A stretch of 26,550 nt of DNA, taken from the NCBI GenBank assembly GCA_041655595.1, contig JBBAFB010000015.1, positions 1-26,550 on the forward strand, given 5' to 3'. A program made the translations under genes and the position numbers. This document shows, piece after piece, positions 1 through 6,898 of the stretch; the stretch's first letter is position 1, and each line of letters opens with the position of its first letter. This DNA comes from JBBAFB01 sp041655595 (GTDB taxonomy: Bacteria; Bacillota; DULZ01). The notes below the pieces were generated by a model. The model was given only the letters and a program-made list of their open reading frames with translations. It made no database searches and was not told the DNA's origin.

Positions 1-855
1 GAGGGAGTAGAATACCTGGAAAAGGTAATAGAAATAGATCAATCCCCCATCGGCAGGACTCCCCGTTCCAACCCTGCCACTTATACCGGGGTTTTCGATG
101 ATATTAGGGCTACCTTTGCAGCCACTCAAGATTCCAAGGTCAGGGGCTACAAGCCGGGCCGGTTCAGCTTTAATGTCAAAGGGGGTAGATGTGAGGCCTG
201 CAGAGGTGATGGTATCATTAAAATTGAGATGCATTTTCTCCCCGATGTTTACGTGCCCTGTGAGGTTTGTAAGGGTAAAAGATATAATAGGGAAACCTTG
301 GAGGTAAGGTACAAAGGGAAAAATATCGCCGATATTTTAGCTATGACAGTGGATGAGGCTGTGGAGTTTTTTCAGCATATCCCCAAAATCAAAAGGAAAT
401 TGGATACCCTGCAAGATGTGGGTCTAGGTTATATTACCCTGGGACAACCCGCTACCACCCTATCGGGGGGAGAGGCCCAAAGGGTAAAATTAGCCACGGA
501 GCTATCGCGGCGGACTAACGGTAAAACCTTGTACATTTTGGATGAGCCGACTACAGGGCTTCACACTGCCGATATTCACAAGTTGCTGGATGTTCTGAAT
601 CGTTTAACCGACGGAGGGGACACTGTTTTAGTAATTGAGCATAATTTAGATGTAATTAAAACAGCAGATTATATTTTGGATTTGGGTCCAGAGGGAGGCA
701 TCCGCGGCGGAGAATTAATTGCTAAAGGTACGCCGGAGGAAATTGCTTCTAATCCCAACTCCTACACAGGACAGTTTCTGGTGAAAGTTTTGGAAAGAAA
801 GGGTGGCAGCGATGGAGGAGAATATCCAAAGGAAATTAAAGCTTCTTCCTGCTAA
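1..855 (+). CDS. uvrA: UvrABC system protein A, C-terminal part (5' truncated by the window)
   Basis: This is the last 284 residues of the ATPase that recognises damaged DNA in nucleotide excision repair. The frame is open from base 1, so the gene starts upstream. A zinc-finger pattern is visible (CEAC at about residue 65, then CEVC about 20 residues later). It is followed by the ABC signature LSGGEAQRVKLA, the Walker B segment LYILDEPTTGLH and the switch histidine in VIEHNLDVI. These belong to the second ABC module of UvrA; its Walker A lies outside the window. The 3' end overlaps the start of uvrC by about 44 bases, which implies translational coupling of the two repair genes. Identity is certain; only the upstream extent is unknown. 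Confidence 0.97.
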   Translation, partial: EGVEYLEKVIEIDQSPIGRTPRSNPATYTGVFDDIRATFAATQDSKVRGYKPGRFSFNVKGGRCEACRGDGIIKIEMHFLPDVYVPCEVCKGKRYNRETLEVRYKGKNIADILAMTVDEAVEFFQHIPKIKRKLDTLQDVGLGYITLGQPATTLSGGEAQRVKLATELSRRTNGKTLYILDEPTTGLHTADIHKLLDVLNRLTDGGDTVLVIEHNLDVIKTADYILDLGPEGGIRGGELIAKGTPEEIASNPNSYTGQFLVKVLERKGGSDGGEYPKEIKASSC

Positions 856-2644
856 ACCCGGAGTATATTTAATGCTGGCGGAGGACGGCAACATTATTTA
901 TGTGGGTAAGGCCGCTTCCCTCAGGCAAAGGGTCCGCTCTTACTTTAGAACCAATAGCAACCAATTACCCAAGGTTTCAGCCATGTTAAATCATGTGGTG
1001 GATTTTGAGTATATTTTAACGGACTCAGAGATAGAGGCCCTAATTTTAGAATGCAATTTAATCAAAGAACATCGGCCTAAATACAATATTAGTTTAAGGG
1101 ACGATAAGCATTATCCCTATTTGAAGGTGGATTTAACCCACCCCTATCCCAGATTAACAATTGTGCGCTCTATAAAAAAGGATCAGAATCGCTACTTTGG
1201 GCCTTTTACCCAAGTAGGGGCTTTAAATGAAACCATAAGACTATTGAGAAAACTGTTTCCCTTGAGGACCTGTACCGACAGTACCTTGGCCAGGACCGAG
1301 CGGCCTTGTTTAAACTATCATATCGGCCGCTGCCCCGCACCTTGTGCCGGGGAAATCAGTATTGAAGATTACCAAGAAATAGTAGTGGAAGTGATTTGTT
1401 TTTTAGAGGGCAAGCAAGAAACCTTGCTTCGTCGCCTAAGGGGAAAAATGGAGCAGGCTGCCGATAAGCTTCAATTTGAAAAAGCAGCAGAGTTAAGGGA
1501 TCAAATTCAAAGTGTGGAGCAGGTTTTAGAAAAACAAAAAATCATTTCCGCAGGGCAAAAGGATTATGATGTAATTGCTTTCGCCAAAGAAGCAGATGAA
1601 ACCTGCGCCCAGATTTTCTTTATACGGGGCGGTAAGCTTTTAGGCCGCAATCATTTCTTTATGGAGGGTACGGAGGATTTAAGCCCGGAAGTTGTTATGT
1701 CCGCTTTTCTGAAGCAGTATTACAGCCGGGCAGAAGAAATCCCGGCAGAGATTTTATTAGGTGCCTGGCCGGAAGAGAAGGAATTGTTGGAGTCCTGGCT
1801 GACCGGGCTAAAAAACAAAAAAGTATATTTAAGGGTGCCTCAAAGAGGTGAAAAGCTTAAACTGGTGGAAATGGTCGTTAAAAATGCCAAGCTACTTTTG
1901 GAGGAAGAATTGACTGCTAGAAGAAAGAGTCAAATGCTGACCGCTGATGCAGTACTGGAATTGCAAAAAGTATTGGAACTGCCTAAACCCCCTTTTAGAA
2001 TAGAGGGCTATGATATTTCTAACCTTCAAGGGGCCCTGGGTGTTGCCTCCATGGTAGTTTTTGAAAAGGGGGAATCTAAAACCTCCGATTATCGTCGTTT
2101 CCGTCTAAAAACTGTTGACGGTCCCGATGATTATGCTTCCATGAAGGAGGTTCTATCCCGGCGGTTTAAGCAGTTCAATAAAAATCAGGCAGGGAAAAAG
2201 GGGGAAAACAACTTTAGCCTCCTGCCGGATTTGATTTTAATTGATGGGGGTAAGGGACAATTAAATGTAGCTTTAAAGGTGCTGCAGGAGTTAGGTTTGG
2301 AGAATATACCTCTTGCCAGCTTGGCAGAAAAAGAGGAATTGCTTTTTAAACCGGGAGAAGCCAAACCCATCAGTCTGCCTGCCGATTCCACTGCTTTGTA
2401 TTTGGTGCAAAGAATAAGAGATGAAGCTCACCGCTTTGCCCTAACCTATCACAGGGACCTAAGGAGCAAGCATCTGAGCAAATCTGTTTTGGATGAGGTG
2501 CCCGGAGTGGGTCCCAAAAAGAAAAAAGCTTTGTTAAACCATTTTGGCTCCACTAAGAGGATTAAGGAAGCTACCCTAGAGGAATTGCAGCAGGTGGAAG
2601 GGATTAACCAAAAGATAGCCATAACCATCAAAGAATATTTATGA
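812..2644 (+). CDS. uvrC: Excinuclease ABC subunit C
   Basis: UvrC makes both incisions flanking a lesion marked by UvrA and UvrB. About 610 residues, the usual length. The N-terminal GIY-YIG nuclease is seen in PGVYLM and IIYVGKAASLRQRV. A UVR (UvrB-binding) helix pair lies near residues 205-240. The C-terminal RNase H-like nuclease includes EGYDISNLQG and LILIDGGKGQL, and a helix-hairpin-helix pair (VPGVGPKKKKALL, VEGINQKIA) ends the protein. Four cysteines spaced C-x11-C-x7-C-x3-C (in RTC, RPC and RCPAPC) match the pattern tied to an iron-sulfur cluster in E. coli UvrC. I chose the ATG at 812 because AAAGG at 797-801 is well spaced for it. A GTG at 803 in the same frame is possible but too close to that site. 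The gene overlaps the end of uvrA. Confidence 0.96.
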   Translation: MEENIQRKLKLLPAKPGVYLMLAEDGNIIYVGKAASLRQRVRSYFRTNSNQLPKVSAMLNHVVDFEYILTDSEIEALILECNLIKEHRPKYNISLRDDKHYPYLKVDLTHPYPRLTIVRSIKKDQNRYFGPFTQVGALNETIRLLRKLFPLRTCTDSTLARTERPCLNYHIGRCPAPCAGEISIEDYQEIVVEVICFLEGKQETLLRRLRGKMEQAADKLQFEKAAELRDQIQSVEQVLEKQKIISAGQKDYDVIAFAKEADETCAQIFFIRGGKLLGRNHFFMEGTEDLSPEVVMSAFLKQYYSRAEEIPAEILLGAWPEEKELLESWLTGLKNKKVYLRVPQRGEKLKLVEMVVKNAKLLLEEELTARRKSQMLTADAVLELQKVLELPKPPFRIEGYDISNLQGALGVASMVVFEKGESKTSDYRRFRLKTVDGPDDYASMKEVLSRRFKQFNKNQAGKKGENNFSLLPDLILIDGGKGQLNVALKVLQELGLENIPLASLAEKEELLFKPGEAKPISLPADSTALYLVQRIRDEAHRFALTYHRDLRSKHLSKSVLDEVPGVGPKKKKALLNHFGSTKRIKEATLEELQQVEGINQKIAITIKEYL

Positions 2645-2663
2645 TTTGCAAAGGAGGAAAACC

Positions 2664-3200
2664 ATGAAAAGGACATTATTAGTGATTGATATGCTGAATG
2701 ATTTTTGCTCCGAAGAAGGGGTGTTGGCTTTAAATTCCCAAGGTCTGATCTATGCGGAGCCAATTATTCCCTTGGTGAAAGAAAAGATTTTGGAGGCAAT
2801 TAAAGAAGACTGGCAACTGATTTTTATCAGCGATAACCATGAGCCCGATGATGAAGAATTTAAGAGATTTCCCCTTCACTGCGTAAAAGGTACCGACGGT
2901 GCCAAAATAATTGAAGAACTGACCGCCTTGTTGCCCCCGGATAAAGAAGTTCACTACTTAACCAAGCAGCGCTATAGCAGCTTTTACAATACTAATTTGG
3001 ATGAATTGTTGGCAGGGGTGGAAGAGGTGCATGTTGTAGGTGTTTGCACCAATATCTGTGTCCTTTATACAGTGGAAGAACTATGTAATCGGGACATGAA
3101 TGTTACTGTCTATAGGGAAGGTGTAGCCAGTTTCGATGAAGCAGCCCACGATTTCGCTTTAAATCAAATGGAGACGGTACTGGGAGCGCGAGTGGTTTAG
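2664..3200 (+). CDS. Isochorismatase-family cysteine hydrolase, nicotinamidase-like
   Basis: A 178-residue single-domain hydrolase. The family triad is visible as Asp9 (VIDMLNDF), Lys101 (LTKQRYSSF) and Cys132 (VGVCTNICV). Candidate metal ligands resemble those of nicotinamidase: Asp57 and His59 in SDNH, and His72 in FPLHCVKGTDGA, a segment characteristic of PncA-like proteins. Nicotinamide deamidation for NAD salvage is therefore the best guess, but related family members act on other amides and substrate cannot be read from sequence. AAAGGAGG at 2650-2657 fixes the ATG at 2664; a longer reading from TTG 2646 has no site. The gene starts 19 bases after uvrC stops and is probably cotranscribed with it. 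The TAG stop abuts a long repeat element, and the last codons resemble a degenerate decamer of that repeat. Confidence 0.85.
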   Translation: MKRTLLVIDMLNDFCSEEGVLALNSQGLIYAEPIIPLVKEKILEAIKEDWQLIFISDNHEPDDEEFKRFPLHCVKGTDGAKIIEELTALLPPDKEVHYLTKQRYSSFYNTNLDELLAGVEEVHVVGVCTNICVLYTVEELCNRDMNVTVYREGVASFDEAAHDFALNQMETVLGARVV

Positions 3201-3202
3201 GA

Positions 3203-3250
3203 CATGGACTAACATGGTCTAGTATGGTCTAATGTTGTCTAATGTTGCTA
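3203..3250 (-). repeat. Left decamer array of element 1
   Basis: About five degenerate units of a 10-base repeat, read on this strand as TGGTCTAACA-like (TGGACTAACA, TGGTCTAGTA, TGGTCTAATG, TTGTCTAATG). It is the reverse complement of the TTAGACCA units at the other end of the element, so the two arrays form inverted ends. The array starts directly after the stop codon of the hydrolase gene. Confidence 0.8.
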
Positions 3251-3357
3251 AAATCTTTTGGGGTATTGCTTTGGGGGTGGTTTGTAGGTGATTCTTGTGG
3301 GCGAGATTGCTTCGCTTCGCTCGCAATGACGCTATTGTAGTTTCTTACATCATTGCT

Positions 3358-3585
3358 GTCATTGCTAGGGGCGTAGCGTTCAAGAAGCAGGAGGCCGGAG
3401 GCAAGAGGCAAGAAACCCACATCATCGTCATTGCGAGGAGCGTAGCGTTCAAGAAGCAGGAGGCCGGAGGCAAGAGGCAAGAAACCCACATCATCGTCAT
3501 TGCGAGGAGCGTAGCGTTCAAGAAGCAGGAGGCCGGAGGCAAGAGGCAAGAAACCCATATCATCGTCATTGCGAGGAGCGTAGCG
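3358..3585. repeat. 69-bp tandem repeat, 3.3 copies
   Basis: Copies begin with GTCATTG at 3358, 3427, 3496 and 3565, so the spacing is exactly 69 bases each time; the last copy breaks off near 3585. Each unit joins GTCATTGCGAGGAGCGTAGC to a second module starting GTTCAAGAAGCAGGAGG and ending in GGCAAGAAACCCA. A single diverged copy of the second module occurs at about 14057-14100 in element 2, so the units are built from shared parts. Near identity of the copies points to recent slippage or unequal recombination. Confidence 0.9.
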
Positions 3586-3630
3586 GCCGAAGCAACCTGT
3601 GACCCCAAAGCAATGCAAACAAGCAATTTT

Positions 3631-3730
3631 AGACCACTTTAGACCATGTTAGACCATGTTAGACCATTTTAAACCATGTTAGACCATGTTAGACCATGTT
3701 AAACCATGTTAGACCATGTTAAACAACCGT
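3631..3730 (+). repeat. Right decamer array of element 1, ten units
   Basis: Ten consecutive 10-base units with consensus AGACCATGTT (equivalently TTAGACCATG) and no spacers. Variation is mostly G to A at the second position (AAACCATGTT at 3671 and 3701) or in the ATG part (CTTT, TTTT). The strict 10-base phase places each unit on nearly the same face of the helix. It lies about 40 bases upstream of the HAD gene's ribosome binding site. Confidence 0.95.
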
Positions 3731-3735
3731 TAGAC

Positions 3736-3776
3736 GAAAGCCAAAGGCTTTCAGCCTTTAGCTTTCTAGAAAGGAG
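3736..3776 (+). promoter_or_regulatory. Overlapping hairpins leading into the HAD gene ribosome binding site
   Basis: Three short, partly exclusive hairpins lie in a row. GAAAGCC (3736-3742) pairs with GGCTTTC (3746-3752). AAAGGC (3743-3748) could instead pair with GCCTTT (3754-3759). CTTTCTAGAAAG (3762-3773) is a perfect palindrome that takes in part of the Shine-Dalgarno AAGGAG (3771-3776). A related stretch precedes the thioesterase gene (19437-19483). It may control translation, or may merely be the outer part of the repeat element; nothing here decides between them. Confidence 0.4.
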
Positions 3777-3782
3777 TTAAAA

Positions 3783-4583
3783 ATGAAATACAAACTTGTG
3801 GCTTTAGATGTTGACGGTACTCTAATCAATAGCAATAGAGAGATAACTCCGAGGACAAAAGAGGCAATTAAAGAAGTCCGTCGCCAGGGAGTGGAAGTTA
3901 CCCTTTGTACAGGTAGAATGTTGGCCGCCACTAAACCCTTCGCCCAAGAATTAGAGCTTTCGTTGCCGATCATCACCTATAACGGTGGCCTGGTCGTTCA
4001 CCACGGTAATGGACAGGCAATTTATGAGCGAACCTTGGCACGGGATTCCGCCTTGGAAATTATCAAAGGGGCGAGACAAAAAGGATTTGCCATTCATTAT
4101 TACCATGATGACAGGCTGTTGGTGGAGGAGATAACCAAGGGTAGCCAAATGTACGCTGAATATTCCGGGGTACCTCTAGAAAGAATGGATGACCTTTTAA
4201 GTTTGCCCTTTAACCCTCTCAAACTGCTTTTAATAGGCGAAAAAGAAGCTTTAAATAGTTTTCAAGAGCAATGCCAAGAAAGATTGGGAGATAGAATCTA
4301 CATCACCAGGTCTTGGCCCATTTTCTTAGAGTTTTTGGATCCCCAGGCTAATAAAGGCAGGGGCTTGAAAGAATTATCCAATTATTTGGGTATTCAGAAA
4401 AATCAAGTAGTCACCATTGGGGATAATTATAACGACTTGGCCATGTTTGATTATGCCGGAGTAAAAGTTGCCATGGGCAATGCAGAGGATGTTTTAAAAG
4501 AGGCAGCTGATTTTGTTACCGGAACCAATGAGGAAGACGGTGTGGCTCAAGTGTTAGAAAAGATTATCGAGGGTAAATTATAG
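3783..4583 (+). CDS. Cof-type HAD-IIB family phosphatase
   Basis: A 266-residue haloacid-dehalogenase-superfamily hydrolase of the Cof/YwpJ class, expected to dephosphorylate small phosphorylated metabolites in the cytosol. Motif I is LDVDGTLINS with the nucleophile Asp8 and acid Asp10. Motif II is in TLCTGR. The type IIB cap follows TYNGG. The motif III lysine lies in the segment around NKGRGLKEL, and motif IV is TIGDNYNDLAMF. The closing VKVAMGNA is also typical. AAGGAG at 3771-3776 supports the ATG at 3783. Family members have broad, overlapping substrates, so none is proposed. It stands between repeat element 1 and rapZ (61-base gap) and may be read together with rapZ-yvcK-whiA, though no promoter is obvious. 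Confidence 0.9.
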   Translation: MKYKLVALDVDGTLINSNREITPRTKEAIKEVRRQGVEVTLCTGRMLAATKPFAQELELSLPIITYNGGLVVHHGNGQAIYERTLARDSALEIIKGARQKGFAIHYYHDDRLLVEEITKGSQMYAEYSGVPLERMDDLLSLPFNPLKLLLIGEKEALNSFQEQCQERLGDRIYITRSWPIFLEFLDPQANKGRGLKELSNYLGIQKNQVVTIGDNYNDLAMFDYAGVKVAMGNAEDVLKEAADFVTGTNEEDGVAQVLEKIIEGKL

Positions 4584-4644
4584 AAGGTATTCCGGGTGAA
4601 TTGGAGAAGGAATCCCAAGTTAAATATCAAGGGAGGAGAACGAT

Positions 4645-5523
4645 TTGTTACCTGATGAAATTAGGTTGGTAATTGTCACCGGGATGTCGGGTGCCGGAAA
4701 AACTCAGGGAATCAGAAGCCTTGAGGATTCAGGTTTTTTTTGTGTTGATAATTTGCCTCCCGCCCTAGTACCCAAATTTCTGGAGTTATTGCTATCTCAG
4801 GGAAGAGTGTCCGATAAAGTTGCCTTGGTAATGGATGCCAGAGGAGGTACCCTTTTCGATGCCTTTGAGGGAGCCTTAGAGTACCTGTACCATGGCGGAT
4901 TTCGCTATGAGATCATATTTTTCGATGCCAGCGAGGAAGCTTTGGTAAAACGTTATAAAGAAACAAGAAGGCGGCATCCTATCTTTTTGGAAGGAGGAAT
5001 ACTGGAAAGTATTCGCCAGGAAAAAGAAAAGCTAAAAGAAATAAGAGAAAAGGCGGATAAAATAATTGATACCAGTGATTTAACTACGACTCAATTAAAA
5101 GAAAAAATGCAGGCTCTATTTCATGATGTAGGAGACCGGAGGTTAGCTGTCACTGTCATGTCCTTTGGCTTTAAGCATGGGATACCCCTAGATGCGGATT
5201 TGGTAATGGATGTCCGCTTTTTACCCAACCCCTATTATCTTGATGAGCTTCGCCCTTTAACCGGCCTGAACGAGCCTGTTGTAGATTATGTGTTGGCCAA
5301 CCCGCCCAGTCAGGACTTCTTGCAGCGTTTTACCCAGCTATTGCACTTTTTAATCCCTTATTATGTTCAAGAAGGAAAGGCCCATTTAGTAATTGCCATT
5401 GGCTGTACTGGTGGTCAGCATCGCTCGGTAGCCCTCTCCGGAATGATTGCTAGATCGTTAGAGGAGCAAGATTGCAGGGTTTATGTTACCCATCGCGATA
5501 TTAACAGAGAGCGAGGGAATTGA
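4645..5523 (+). CDS. rapZ: RNase adapter / nucleotide-binding protein RapZ (YvcJ)
   Basis: A 292-residue P-loop protein. The Walker A motif GMSGAGKT is at residues 13-20, and the conserved C-terminal half contains VRFLPNPYYLDELRPLTG and AIGCTGGQHRSV. In E. coli RapZ steers RNase E to a small RNA of amino-sugar metabolism; in Bacillus the homologue YvcJ binds and hydrolyses nucleotides, with a less clear role. The start is a TTG, supported by GGGAGGAG at 4631-4638 six bases upstream and by alignment with the family N-terminus. It forms a tight cluster with yvcK (two bases apart) and whiA, the order conserved across many Firmicutes and Actinobacteria. Confidence 0.95.
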   Translation: MLPDEIRLVIVTGMSGAGKTQGIRSLEDSGFFCVDNLPPALVPKFLELLLSQGRVSDKVALVMDARGGTLFDAFEGALEYLYHGGFRYEIIFFDASEEALVKRYKETRRRHPIFLEGGILESIRQEKEKLKEIREKADKIIDTSDLTTTQLKEKMQALFHDVGDRRLAVTVMSFGFKHGIPLDADLVMDVRFLPNPYYLDELRPLTGLNEPVVDYVLANPPSQDFLQRFTQLLHFLIPYYVQEGKAHLVIAIGCTGGQHRSVALSGMIARSLEEQDCRVYVTHRDINRERGN

Positions 5524-5525
5524 CT

Positions 5526-6869
5526 ATGAGAAGGCCATTTAAATGGCTTTATCCTGGACTAAAGGTTAAGCGCTGGTTGTTGTTGAGCATTTTCGGCATG
5601 GCATTATTTTTAGTCGGCATTTTATTTTTGATCAGGTTTACGGCGGTAGTAGACTTTTTTAAAATTGCCAAGGGCTTTGCCAAGGGTTGGTTTTTTCATC
5701 CCCACGGTAAGATTTGGGGGTTGACTATTGCTTTATTGGGTCTCTTTTTTATTATCCTTGGGTTTAAAAAAATGCTGGATTCTATTTTAAATGTTGTTGT
5801 TCCGGCCAATCCGGAAAAACTTGTGGAAACCCTCTATAACCATCGCAGCTTAAAAAAAGGCCCGAAAATTGTGGCTCTAGGGGGAGGCACGGGACTCCCC
5901 GTTTTACTGAGAGGTTTAAAGAATTATACCAGCAATTTAACGGCTATTGTCAGTATGGCCGATGATGGAGGGAGCTCTGGCCGCTTAAGGGGGGAACTGG
6001 GAATTTTGCCCCCCGGGGATTTAAGAAATTGTTTGATAGCCCTAGCAGATAGAGAAAAAGTTATGGAGGAACTGCTGGGCCATCGTTTTGAACAGGGAGG
6101 AACCTTGGCCGGGCATAATGTGGGGAACTTGTTATTAGCCGGGTTAGCGGAATTAAGAGGGGATTTTAACTCGGCGGTGCAGGAGTTAAGTAGGGTTTTA
6201 GCAGTAAAGGGACGGGTAATACCCGCTACTCTTACCCCCGCAATCCTGGGGGCAGAGTTGGTTAATGGGGATAGAATTTGCGGAGAAAGCAAAATCACCC
6301 TTGCCACTACCACCATTAAAAGGGTGTCTCTGGAGCCTGAGGATTGTGCCGCTTTGCCGGAAGCACTAGAGGCCATCAAAGAAGCGGATTTAATAGTCTT
6401 AGGCCCGGGCAGTCTGTTTACCAGTGTGATTCCCAATTTGTTAATCAAAGAAATAAGATCAGCAATTGGGCAAGCTTCCGCCCCGGTCATCTATGTGTGT
6501 AACATTACAACTCAGTTTGGTGAGACGATCGGATTTTTGGCATCGGACCATGTAAAAGCCCTCCAAACTCACGGGGGAAAGGATTTAATAGACACAGTCT
6601 TAGTCAATACTGCTCCCTTTCGGGGAAGAAAAAAGAAAGGGATTGATTATCCCAAGCCGGTAGCAGTTGACTTGGTTGAGCTGCAGAAGCTCGGTGTTGA
6701 AATAATCGGGGAGGATTTAATAGATCAGCTTTCCGGCACCCAGCATGATGCCAATAAATTAGCTCGGCAACTGATACGGTTGATTTTCTGGAAAAAGGAG
6801 CAAAAGGATAGGTTTAGAATGTTGGAATTATATTTTCAGGACAGATTTAAAAAGCTGATGGATTCTTAA
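5526..6869 (+). CDS. yvcK: YvcK / GlmR-type UDP-sugar-binding protein with N-terminal membrane anchor
   Basis: About 447 residues. The C-terminal part is the CofD-like YvcK fold: GGGTGLP (119-125), VSMADDGGSSGRLR, PPGDLRNCL, LGPGSLFTSVIPNL. In Bacillus this protein binds UDP-GlcNAc, is needed for growth on gluconeogenic carbon and links carbon flow to wall synthesis. B. subtilis YvcK is a soluble protein of roughly 320 residues. Here about 110 extra residues precede the domain and contain two clear hydrophobic segments (about 17-37 and 62-80), so the protein is probably fixed to the membrane. The ATG at 5526 fits GAGGG at 5513-5517; a TTG at 5520 overlapping the rapZ stop is too close to that site. 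Confidence 0.93.
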   Translation: MRRPFKWLYPGLKVKRWLLLSIFGMALFLVGILFLIRFTAVVDFFKIAKGFAKGWFFHPHGKIWGLTIALLGLFFIILGFKKMLDSILNVVVPANPEKLVETLYNHRSLKKGPKIVALGGGTGLPVLLRGLKNYTSNLTAIVSMADDGGSSGRLRGELGILPPGDLRNCLIALADREKVMEELLGHRFEQGGTLAGHNVGNLLLAGLAELRGDFNSAVQELSRVLAVKGRVIPATLTPAILGAELVNGDRICGESKITLATTTIKRVSLEPEDCAALPEALEAIKEADLIVLGPGSLFTSVIPNLLIKEIRSAIGQASAPVIYVCNITTQFGETIGFLASDHVKALQTHGGKDLIDTVLVNTAPFRGRKKKGIDYPKPVAVDLVELQKLGVEIIGEDLIDQLSGTQHDANKLARQLIRLIFWKKEQKDRFRMLELYFQDRFKKLMDS

Positions 6870-6898
6870 TGTCAGTTTTGTTATAAGGAGGGAGTCAG

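Larger units (their letters stand above)
3201..3730. repeat. Mosaic interspersed repeat element 1 (fills the gap between the hydrolase and the HAD gene)
   Basis: A 530-base non-coding block with foldback layout. Outer ends are decamer arrays in opposite orientation (3203-3250 and 3631-3730). Inside these lie matching subterminal segments: ATCTTTTGGGGTATTGCTTT on the left, and CCCCAAAGCAATGCAAAC on the right as its approximate reverse complement. Further in, a segment beginning GATTGCTTCGCTTCGC at 3306 faces GTCATTGCGAGGAGCG copies on the other side. A 69-bp tandem repeat occupies the centre. Related blocks occur at 13985-14310, 18102-18390 and 19171-19440. No transposase is present. The reading frames open through this block are by-products of a repeat length divisible by three. 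Best described as a non-autonomous interspersed or REP/BIME-like mosaic; mechanism of spread unknown. Confidence 0.8.

Noticed and set aside
803..811. GTG at 803 as the uvrC start
   Set aside because: The only Shine-Dalgarno-like bases (797-801) are one base away, while they are at normal distance from the ATG at 812.
3229..3642. Long open frames on both strands across element 1, with repeated peptides
   Set aside because: They follow from the 69-bp period, overlap each other on both strands, lack ribosome binding sites and resemble well-known false translations of GTCATTGCGAG-type repeats.
3631..3730. CRISPR array
   Set aside because: Units are 10 bases and directly joined with no spacers; no cas genes nearby.
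4030..4050. Sigma-54 -24/-12 site (TTGGCAC followed by a TT-containing box)
   Set aside because: It lies inside the HAD coding sequence and the -12 half does not match TTGC; a similar partial match in hppA fails in the same way.
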